Assembly: GCA_007026445.1 (NCBI GenBank)
Contig: VDMD01000010.1
Location: forward strand, 310,001-374,000
Direction: 5' to 3'
Length of the DNA: 64,000 nt
DNA from: Schizophyllum amplum
Lineage: Eukaryota > Basidiomycota > Agaricomycetes > Agaricales > Schizophyllaceae
A program made the position numbers and the translations under genes. Position 1 is the stretch's first letter. Every line of letters begins with the position of its first letter. Positions 45,702 through 55,800 of this stretch are shown piece after piece. Under the pieces are notes generated by a model. The model saw nothing but the letters and a program-made list of their open reading frames with translations. It had not been told where the DNA came from and searched no databases.

Positions 45702-45718
45702 CAGCGCCTTTGGCGCTG
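45702..45718. repeat. GC hairpin, 7-bp stem, TTT loop
   Basis: CAGCGCC-TTT-GGCGCTG is a perfect 7-bp stem with a 3-nt loop, outside the 42.8-43.6 kb repeat block. Confidence 0.7.
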
Positions 45719-45950
45719 TCACCGAATCTTCCACATCTTGGGGTCCAGGTTTGGGCCTCAAACTCTCCGAGTGTTACCCGGGGTAGCTTGATGTGGTACT
45801 GCGGGACTGAATTGGTTGCCCGCGCCCTCGCGGCAGAAATAGCCGTCAGGCAGGGTATAAAGTCCGGCGAGTTTCTTCGGTTTCGACATCCTCCCAGCGT
45901 CTTCTCCACCCTCATGTATATGCCTACTCACCTCTCATACTGCGGCCTGC

Positions 45951-46780
45951 CGACGACTACGACCTCCATAGTTTGGTATGTTTACCTTTCACTCCCAACT
46001 CTGCAGTTCACTAATCACCTCTCTAGGTCTATTCACCCTGCACATCAACTTTGCAAACACTCAGCTTGCCTCCCCTGTCACCTCAACACGCAGGCGTCGA
46101 GTAAGCTCTCAATTCTCTATCTGCATTGAGTCGACTCTGATTTCCTATTCTCCAAGGCTTACTTTGAGGTCAGCCAAATTTCCGCTTACGACCGGTGTCT
46201 ACCACTCCTCGCTGTAGACGTCGCCGAGCGACTATGATCTTGATAATTCGGTACGTTCTCGTTCGATTTCCCAAGTCTTCTGCAGTTCACTGATCATTTC
46301 CGTCGGACATCAACTTTGCAGACACCCAGCTTCCCTCCCCTGTCACTCCCAACACGCAGTTGGTCAGCGTCTGCCTATTCTCGTCTTTTAGTAAATATCT
46401 CTTTCACGCCATGAGTCGACGCTGATGCCTCATTCTTCAAGGGCTTGCTTGAAGGTCAGCCGAGATTCCCACTTACGACCGGGCCTACACCACTTCAGTC
46501 GCGCGACTACGATCTTGATAATTCGGTACGTTTTTTGTCCTATCTCCTGACTCTTCTGCACTTCACTAATTATATCGGCATAGGTCTATTCACCCGCTCC
46601 TACTGGCTATCAACGCAGATACCCAGCTTCCCTCCCCTGTCACTCCCAACACGCAATTCGTCAACATCTCCCTTTCTCGTCGATTCGTAAGTTTCATTTC
46701 ATTTCATGTGCATGTGCTAGACACTGACTCCGAGTCCTCATTCCTCCAGCCTACGCGTTACTAGAGTACCGCTTACGGTA
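45951..46780 (+). repeat. Three-copy tandem repeat, period about 275 bp
   Basis: The anchors CGACTACGACCTCCATAG (45952), CGACTATGATCTTGATAATT (46229) and CGACTACGATCTTGATAATT (46503) are spaced 274-277 bp apart. Each is followed by a GT(A/G)(C/T)G-like donor, a pyrimidine-rich stretch and a segment with CCCAGCTTCCCTCCCCTGTC or a near-copy. The repeat looks like a triplicated exon-intron block. Unit 2 has it at about 56.84-57.66 kb. Confidence 0.7.
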
Positions 46781-49393
46781 CATTGGTAAGTTTTTGTATA
46801 GACTCTGTTCGACGTGGAACTCAACCCGCGTAGCTTGGCTCCGACTGCCACAATGACATGCGTCTTCCCGGCTCGGCATCGGACGACACGGCCGCCGCCG
46901 CCACCGCCGCCTGGGACGACGTCGGGCACGACGTCCGCCTATCTCCCAGGGCGACGATTATCTACTCCGTGCCAGACGCAGCGGCCGAGTTCGCCGCCGC
47001 CTCTCGTCTGCGATGGGCGGCGCGGGACATCTCGGACAGCGTCTGACCGTGTCATCCGCAAGAGATACGCCGCTACCCAGGTGCATCTATCGCGTCTATT
47101 GCACGCTGCCGGCCTGCTAACCATGTCGACAGACTCGCCTCATTCGCCGTTGAGGCCGACTTGCTAACCTTGCTCATCACGGTACGTGTCCATGATGCTG
47201 CCTGCTCAATGCGATCCAACACCCTCGCATAGATGACCACGACACGCGGCGCCGCCCCAGCCACCAACAACGAATCTCCCCTCATCTTCGCCACATTGCT
47301 CACGCTCGCGCTCACAAGGTCCTGAGCCGGGTCCATGTTCGCTGGTGTGTGCATCTGTTTGCTCTCGCGGGCGTAGCGTAACTGACGCTGGCGTCCTAGG
47401 CAGTGAGTCACGGCTGTCCGCGAACGCCGGCCCCGCAAGTTCAACATCGACTCACGTGCTCATGCCGTGACCCCGAAGTTCAACTTGCGCGTGACTCGAG
47501 CCCCCGCGTTGCAGCCAGCGATCTCCACGAATGGCGTTGCCGTCGTCTTGTCTATAGTGGTGAGTTTCCCTCCTATGATGCGCGTACTGAATCTATCATA
47601 GCGAACACATGCACCCACCATCTCGTCCACCGCTCGCCGCCGACCTCTGCGCCCTTCGACGTTCGTCTTCCTGGCGACCGGTCTCGGCGCACCTCTGGGC
47701 GTCGTCCACGCAACCCTGTACCCCGATTTGCTGGTCTCCGGCGAGAATCCCAGCGTCATGTTACGAAACAAAGTTAACCCTCAAGATGTTCGCGCGGGAA
47801 GTCTCGGCGATTGCTGCGACTACCTTGAGAGTGGATACGATGGGCTTGTAGCACTGCGGGTGGCGCGAAGCGCCGCTGTGTGCTTCATTTGTCGCTTCGG
47901 TGAGTTTTGTGTTGAGGTTACGGTATTCCAGCTCATGCAACTCGTAGTCGCAGCCCGCGTTGCCGGTCGATAAGTATCTCGATGCCTTGAGGCTTGTACT
48001 GACCTCGACTGAAGTGCGCTTTCGATTTGTGGCCTGTCTCGCACTGGTCGGTCGTGCCCCGCGTCGCGGCAGATGAAGGCGTGGGTTGGCCAGCGGTCTC
48101 GCCGCTTTCAGGTGAGTTGTAAGACATCAAATACGTGCCAAAGAACCGCCAGGTATATTTTTCCCTTCGCTTGGGCCACCCATGTCTCCGCGTCGAGTTG
48201 CGCGAAATCTTTGTCTCTTACCCCAGCCTTTGTCGCTTGACCCATTCATTTCTCCTTTTGAAGCCTTTCGTATGTACCTAGCACGTACAGGACTACACGA
48301 CTCGCCCGCACGCTGACCTTTTGTCTAATCTTCTCATGAATCGGCCCTTATCGAATTTCTTTGTAGTTCGACTACGTCTTCTCATTCCTCGCCTACTGCT
48401 TACTTACTATGATACTTCCCCTTACATACCCTCTGACCCGGCCAACCGGCACGCTGCACTTACGCGTCGCCGTCGCATTTCGGCGCGTTTTTGTTCTCGT
48501 CACTGTGAGAGATGGCTGATATCCTCGTTTTCAGGCGTTCAAGTCCGCTGAGAGAAACTAACCGCGGATACCGCGTGCGTCCCAGGCGACGCACGCACAC
48601 ATCAAGAAGCTATTCAAGGACGAGCACATCATCCGCAAGCTCACTGTCACTTACGGAGCCGTCGCGTGAGGTTCGAGTAACGGTACTGTAGACGTACCGA
48701 CTGTACACTTCGTAGATAGACAATGAACTTAATTTTGCCCTCGAAATGCGTGCGTTGAACTCACGATTCCCCTTGCGTCTCGTCGTCTTCGCGTGAGTGT
48801 AATAGTGAGTTGAGTGTGCACGTTCACTCTCGCTGTCTGACCAAGATTGCAAGTTCCGTCACTCGCTCCCTCTCCTCTCATCATCCATTCATTCTTCACT
48901 CGTATTCTCTCATGCCGTTGCAGTTCAAGTTCCTGATTCTCGACTGCAAGTTCTATCACTCCTTCGAACCACTCAATCATCGCTCGCCCTTTCCTTCGTC
49001 CCCCCTCCATTCAGTGACTTGTATTCTCTCGCTCACCCACCCTCCAGACTCTAACTCACGCCGTCACTCACATCGTCCCAATCGCCGCCTCGCATCATCG
49101 CTACTTACCTCGCATCGTCGCTACTTACCTCGCATCGTCGCTACCTCGCATCGTCACATAAGTGGCGTCAATGAACAACTTGTATTCAAATTGTGCTACA
49201 TAATACAAGGGGATACTACATGATACAAGTGGGTACTACATCGTACAAGTGGGTACCATATACCGCGCGTGAGCAGCCGCGCATCCTACGACTGAGCGTC
49301 TTACTAGTGCTAAGCGGGAGACGCTCCCCCCGCGGTGAATATCAACGGACAGACATACTGACTCACCTGCATTGCATTGTCTATCGCGCTTCG

Positions 49394-51748
49394 TCATCCT
49401 GCGCGGCGCATCTCGCGGCCCCCCACCGTCGCGAGGAGGCGTGGGTGCGTATGCAGCGCGGCGTTGACGGCGGCAACGTACTTGCTGCGGGTAGCACGGT
49501 ATAGGGGGAGGGGGAGGGGGGAGGAGTTAGGCGCGGAAGGGGGAAAGGGTAAGCGCGATCCGGGGTATGCGGGTCGTGGAGCACGCGTGATGGGGGGAAT
49601 GGATGGAAGGGAGGAGGGAGGAGGGAAGGAGGGAGGGAGAAGGGAAGGAGGGAGGGAGGAGGGAGGAGGGGACAGGAGGGAGGGAGGAGGGAGGAGGAGG
49701 GGACAGGAGGGAGGGAGGAGGGAGGAGGAGGGAGGAGGAGGGGACGGAGGAAGAGGAGGGAGGAGGGGAGGGAGGAGCGCCCCGCCGTCGGCACGACGAG
49801 AGTTAACATGCGTGCGATGGCACGCAACGCGCCTTTGCCCGTCGCGAGGTCGCGGCGCGATGCGCCTTCGCCGAATCCTCGGCGGGGCGCCCTTGTTCCG
49901 CCTCCCTCCTCCCTTGCCATTCGACCGTGCTCGTTGCTCCGCCAGGGCGCGCATCTGGCGCTGGTAGGCCATCCGCTTGGCCTGGTGCTGCACAAGTGTC
50001 AGTGCACCTATCACTATGCCTGTACAGCGATCGCTATGCCACTGATCGCAACACACCTGCGACATGGCCTCCTTCTCCAAGTCTTCCACCGTCCGCCCAA
50101 ACGCAGTCCCCATCGGTTTAACGCTGTCCGACAGCGGCGGCGCGCCCTTGTCCCGCTTTCCGCCCTCCTCCCAGTGCGCGTCCAGCCATGGATGCCGCAT
50201 CACCTGCTCCAGCGACGCACGTCGCCGGGGATCGGGTTGCAACATGAGACCTATGTGCGCTGATTAATATCACGCGAGTATTGGAAGAGCAAGGGACATA
50301 CTGAGGATCCCCCTTGCCGCGTCGCTAACGTAGTCTGGATACGCCAGAGGCGTAGACACGATGTACTTGTAAAGGAGGTTGATGTTGTCGCCGTCCGGAT
50401 TGGCAGGATCGTCATCGAAAGGGAGGTATCCCGCAAGCATCGCATACAGGATGACACCGCAGCTCCAGACGTCCACCGCGCTGCCTACGTACAAGCCCTG
50501 ATGGTCAGTTTTTACATCAGCTTCTGCATAAATCAGAGAAGTAGAAACGCACCTCGCTCACGACAAGTTCAGGGGCCGCATAACACGGGCTACCGCAGCT
50601 TGTCTGCATGAGGTCCGGGGCGACAGTAAAGGCATCTACGTCTCCGTACGCCTGCGCAGGATTGTCTTCACCACGTCGAGGAGCGCTCTACAGCGAAGAA
50701 TCGACGGGAGCGACGAGATTTGAAGGTGATGTTGGGACGCAATTGACGGCAGAAGAGAGGCGACAAGCGGTAGATGGACGGAGATAGAGCGAAGAGCAGA
50801 GATGATCAGCATTTTCGCAGGCACTCAGATGGTGAAGACGCACCCCGAAGCGATTCGCGAATCCAAAGTCGGTGATGATAACGTTGCGGCCCTTGTCCAG
50901 CAGCAAATTCTCGAGCTTGAGGTCTCGGTGCACGATTTGTTTCTGAGGATGCGTAAGCTGCAGTGGTGGTTATTGTGTCTATCACCACACACCTGGTGGA
51001 TATACCACACTCCACTGAGGAGTTGGGCAAAAAGCTTTGCGGCGTCGCGTTCGCGAAGGTATCTGCGTATCTTGTTAGCCGGTATCCAAGTTTTAAGCGG
51101 CCGTCGCACCTGCTCGCCAGGATGTGGTCAAACAACTCGCCCCCGCTCGCGTATTCGAGAATGATGCCTGTGGGGGCGCATCAGCCACGCCTCATTGTGT
51201 CGAGGGCGTCGGACGCACCGATGTACTTGTCCGTCTCGATCACGTCGTACAGGCGGACGATATGGGGATGCTTGAGCGTGCGAAGGACCTCGATCTCGCG
51301 CTCGACCTTGCCCATGCGCGCGTCCGAGTCGATGCTCCCCCGGCGGATGAGCTTGACGGCGACCTCTTCCCCCCACTGGGCGTGCAGCCCGAGCTTCACC
51401 TTCCCAAACTCGCCCTCGCCGAGCGTCTGCAGCAGCAGGTACGGCCCGAACCTGCAACCGTCAGCTTTCGTCTCGACGGTCATCGCCTACACGCACTTGG
51501 GTATCGTCCGCCTCGGGTGCGCGGCGGCGTACGCGACTGCGGCCGGATGCGCGTACACATCCGCAAAATGTTGGGAGCCGCTGCTGCTGGATATCAGTCG
51601 GCGTCGCTCGCGGCGGCGACGGGGACACGCACGACTCGGAGTCTTCTCTGTGCGGGGCGCTGCGGGAGGATACTACCTGCTGAGACGCGGGACGCTTACG
51701 CCCGGGCGTCGTGTCCATCGGTGACTGCAAAGACGCCGCTCGCGACAT
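49394..51748 (-). CDS. Truncated Kin4-like kinase copy (K2), kinase domain with chimeric tail
   Basis: Same start (ATG 51746-51748), exons, introns and catalytic motifs as the intact kinase gene: [33 protein letters not shown] and the HPWL end. Homology to the intact gene stops at the unit junction just after [13 protein letters not shown]. Instead of the normal splice donor the frame reads on into region X, giving [12 protein letters not shown], an Arg-rich stretch, then a long Pro/Ser/Leu tract translated from the antisense of the purine minisatellite, and stops at 49394. The KA1 C-terminus and the charged helix are lost. If transcribed, it would make a kinase without its regulatory tail. 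The first intron of the RRRASLEQ exon (about 50250-50303) differs clearly from K1 and K3. Confidence 0.7.
49578..49785 (+). repeat. Purine-only GGAGGA minisatellite, unit 1
   Basis: About 200 bp of almost pure G/A on the plus strand, built from GGAGGGA, GGAGGA and GGGACAGGAGGGA units. It ends about 130 bp before the unit 1/unit 2 junction. Such tracts can form triplex or G-quadruplex structures. Confidence 0.85.
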
Positions 51749-52899
51749 CCTTGCTCGTCGTCGTCGTCGCCGTTGTCGTTGAGCAGAATTCCACGTGCTC
51801 CAACCTGACTGATTTGAGCGTGAGAGTTGGCTGCCGATTGCGGACTCGCCACAATTGCCCCTGCTGGCACTGGCTGCGACTGGAAGCACGACTTGAACGG
51901 TGCTGGTGAGAGCCACCAAACCCGCGTCGTCTCCCCTAGAAAGCGAGAACTGGGCGGAACAGGCCCGACAGTCAGTCAGCGCGTTCTCCACCTATAACTC
52001 GGACAGCGATGACGCGCGATCAAACGTGACTGTTCGAGGTGTGACCGTCTCAGGGTTCGTTCACGTTCGTTTTGCTGTTATCGGCGCTGCTTACGCTCCG
52101 TTTAGGGAAAAACAGGCGGCGAGTCGAACGGCCTTTTGGTGTGTATACAACTCGCGAACGGCGCAAGCTACGGCCTTCGGACAAACCGGCTTGCATACCT
52201 CTGCTAAACTCAAGCCTGCCTTGCTCTTTTCCAGGCCTCTTCCTCACCACTCGCGCCTCCCATGGCCTCCTCAACACCAAGATCCAGCCGCCGATATCAC
52301 GCTCTGTGACTAGATATATCCGGGTAGGGTATGCAATTATATGGACCCATCGCGCAATCCGATGGACACCGTTTTTGGCCAGTGCATGCAACTTGTCTAG
52401 AAATTGCTACTCGCCCTTCCTCCGCACTCACCACTGTCCTTGCTCGCCAGCAATCGTCTCTCTCGCTTCTCCCCTCCCTCTCCTACCGCGGGTTGCCCCC
52501 TCGTGCACTCGAAATTTATAATATCTCCGCCGCAGATTTTCTGCGCAGACGCCGGCACCCTCAGGGTCTGTTGCCACCCATCAATTTGCAGCACAGCCTG
52601 CTCGACTGTCGCACTGACTACCGCCGCAATCAGTGTCACCTCACTGCTCGTTAAATCCCGATCAATTTTACAGCCTGCTGGATCCTGGTTCAGGCAAATT
52701 CATATTCGAACAACAGTGTTTGCACAGTGTATTCAAGTTCAAGGACAGGCTACGTACGTCTAAGAAAACAAGCCAACACCATATAAATATGCAAACAACC
52801 ATGGTCAACATCACTCAAAACCGCAAGTCCACGGATATCTCGCCGGGTGTCACAGCTAAGGCGGGCTGAGAGTCGTAAATGCTCCGACTCACAGTGCAT

Positions 52900-55800
52900 G
52901 AGTGCACAGGAAAATCGCCATAAATGCGCTGCCAAACTTCAACGACGTGTACAAGCGCTCGACAAAGGCGTCCGAACCGCCACAAAACTCGTCGAATCCC
53001 ACCGCTTACAGTCAGCAGACTCACCGCGTAAGCACACCTCACTCTAGCGCCTACGTCGTTGTCAAGACCTGCTTGCCGGTGCCTCAACGCCCAAGTTGAC
53101 CTCGACCTTGCTCGCCGGACGTCACCTAAGCCTGCTCGCCGGATGTTACCTAAGCCTGCTCGCCGGACGCAGATCTATTGCCTCAACGCTAAGGTCGGGG
53201 CCTTGAGCCGCTCGCCGGACGCCGATCCATTGCTTCAAGACCTCGGCGGCCCCGTCAGCATGACGCGCGTTCGCCTGAGGTCGGGCTACTCACCTGGACT
53301 GCGGGAACACGACGTGCTCGGCGGACGTCGATCCATTGCCTCATCGCCTAAGCCGCGCTGGAAGGCCATGTGTTGCCTCGGTGCTCGCGGGTAGACGATA
53401 CGTTGCTACAGCGCTCGGCGATACGTTGCCTCAGCGCTTCGGGGGACGTGAGGTGAGGGCGATGAGGAGGTCGCTCGCCGGAAGAAAATGCATTGCTTCA
53501 CGACTTTGTCAGCGCGCCTTCGACTGCACGAAAAGGACCACGTACCAAAATGAAAATGCGTTGCTCCAGCGCCTGGGGGCGCGAGAATGGGCGCGCAGAC
53601 GCCGCTCGCCGGAAGAAAATACGTTGCTTCACGACTTTGTCAGCGCCCAATTGACTTCAGAAATATGCCACGTACCTTCTCAACGCCCTTCTCCATTCCT
53701 AGGGCCGTACAAGTCCGCTAGACTCCCTGCGCAAATTTTTGAGAAAAATACCACATTTTGCATCGATTTGACGTTCAAACCGCGCAATCCGCGGGAGAAT
53801 CCAGAGCGCGCGGGCGACGTTGGGGAGTCGGGGGTCCTGAACGTCGAGTCAGCACGGAAATACAAGATAGATTGCTCAACGCACCTTAACCAAGTGCGCG
53901 GCGGCGCTGCGCGCCGCCCGCCGCTCTCCCAAAACAGGGAAAATCCGCTAGACTTCCCGCGCGAATTTCTGGAAAAACACCCTCATTTTGCATCGATTTT
54001 GGCGTCCAAATCAACCTCGAAACGACGTCCGCTTGGACCAGCGAACGAGGGTGTCGAGGGCGCGCGGGGAGTCGGCGAAGGCGTCGACGGGAATACTGGC
54101 GTTGGTTTAGTATGGAAATACAAAATAAATTGCCCGACGCACCTGAGCAAGTGGGCGGCGGCGCGGCGCGCCGCCCGCCGCGCTCCTAAACCTCCTCCCA
54201 AGTCGAAAACGTCCTCGAGAACCCCCGCGCGAGTCTGGTGAAATTTGCGTTCATTTTGCGTCGATTCTGGTACTGGAAACGCCGTCGGAAACCTCTCCGC
54301 TTGGACCGGCGGATGGGGTAAAAGGCGAGCGGGGCCGACGGCGCGCTGGGAGCTCCGTGCTGAGGTTGGTCGGGGCGTCCTGCGACGAGATCAGCGCTAG
54401 GTACCAGGAGTGCAACATTGTGAACTCACTTGAAGACGGGGCGGCGCTACGCGCCGCAGCCGTTCGTAGCGAGCGTCGAATGTTGGAGGAGATATCGCGG
54501 GGTCGATTGTCGCAGCGCACTTTGCGTGGCGGGTATGGGAGCTTGAGTGCGAGGCGCTGGGCGCTGGGTGCAAGGTCAGCAAGGTGAACAAAACGCTGGT
54601 TACGACGATACTCACATTGAAATTCCGCCAACAAAGGTGGAGAAGAGGGAGAAATTGGATTACAATGGGCATATAAGTAAAACACGCCGTCCGGACATGC
54701 GAGCCCTCACGGAATTCGCGGGGTACGGCGCAAAACAAAGCCAAACTCACCAAGGCGACCGATCATACGGCATACCCTGAGCCTGCCCTGAGCGTGGAAT
54801 CTCTGCATTTGGACCTCGCCCGGCGTCTGGTGCGGGGGGTTGCCGGGCGCCGTTGACACCACGCACAGTCTCAACACCCCAGTCTCGCTCGCAAGGCCGT
54901 CGGCGCCACCGTGAATTCCCGGTGCGATGAGTACTCTGAACGGTGCCGCCGACGGCAAGGCGGGCGAGGCTGGGGTGTCGAGAACGCGCGGGCGTCGCGT
55001 GTTGTAAAGCTCTACGATACACGTAGAAATACAACTACTAACATTACTTGAGCTTGCGATGAAGGTGCGCGAATTCGCTGTGAGGTCAACGACGGTCAAT
55101 GGCAAGCGGGACTTGTTCGAAAATCGAAATGCGCGTTCGGTCCGGTCCGCCGATTGCTGTCAATCTCGCGCCCCCATCTTCGCTTCCCGCCCATCGTCCT
55201 TGTCTCCTGCTATGATGGCGATACCAGTTTCTTCATTGCACTTTGATACATCCATCGTAGAAGCGCTGCGTGCGAGTCGTCGGTGGATCCTTCGCAATAC
55301 TCGAATGAGCTTTGGGTGGCGCGCACCTCGCTCACGCATATAAGACGCCCTGCTCCGGTCTAGCACCGGGGATGGGCCAGACACAGTCGAGTTGAGCGTC
55401 CTACACCTTTAGAACACGCACAGCAAGTACCGATGTGCGGGATCACCGCACTACCTTATCGTTCCAGAAGGTGGAAGAGTTCAGCATGCAGAACTCGACC
55501 TCTTCATGTCCGTAAGTTGTCACCCCAAGCCAAAATATTCCCAGCTCAAAACTTGCTCATTCAGTGTTTAGAAACTGGCTCCCGCGGTCCGATGCGCGAT
55601 CTTCGCCGCCAACGTTGCGTTGTATTGCAAAGAAGGCCGTTTTTGTTATGTGGCGTCGGTTTTGGTGAGCCCGTGGCGTAGTCGTTCGAGCTGGGGCTGA
55701 CGCTCTCGATGACTCATTCTAGTCTACCAAGATACGCTCCAGGCTGCAAACCGCGCCTCCGCACATTTCTCGACACGGTATGCCACACCCTCTCCTCCTG

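Larger units (their letters stand above)
39025..49912. repeat. 11-kb direct tandem repeat, unit 1 (10,888 bp)
   Basis: Begins at CTTGCCATTCGACC inside the kinase gene and runs to the point where the same sequence recurs (49913). Contains K1 (kinase 5' part, 39025-40861) and X (40862-49912). Nearly every part is found again in unit 2 at an offset of about 10.89 kb, with scattered single-base and homopolymer differences. Confidence 0.95.
40862..49912. other. Region X of the repeat: no nameable gene, spliced-gene-like fragments
   Basis: About 9 kb with many GT-AG-like signals and short peptide-like stretches on the plus strand, but no frame that joins into a recognisable protein. Examples: MQTTMVNITQNRKSTD at 41904; INALPNFNDVYKRSTKASEP before a GTAAGC donor at about 42143; VQHAELDLFMS before GTAAGT at about 44628; VYQDTLQAANRASAHF before GTATGC at about 44895; and a C-terminal-like HIKKLFKDEHIIRKLTVTYG before TGA at about 48669. 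The long frames in the 42.5-43.3 kb segment are translations of repeats. X may contain decayed or frame-damaged genes. No transposase, reverse transcriptase or helicase motif was seen. Confidence 0.5.

Noticed and set aside
40862..49912. Region X as a known transposon or vector
   Set aside because: No reverse transcriptase, transposase, Rep/helicase, long terminal or inverted repeats, or bacterial vector sequence could be recognised.
53336..54241. 301-codon plus-strand frame in unit 2 (242 codons in unit 1)
   Set aside because: Runs through the roughly 250-bp repeats and GC hairpins, and it differs between units through homopolymer indels. No protein-like pattern.
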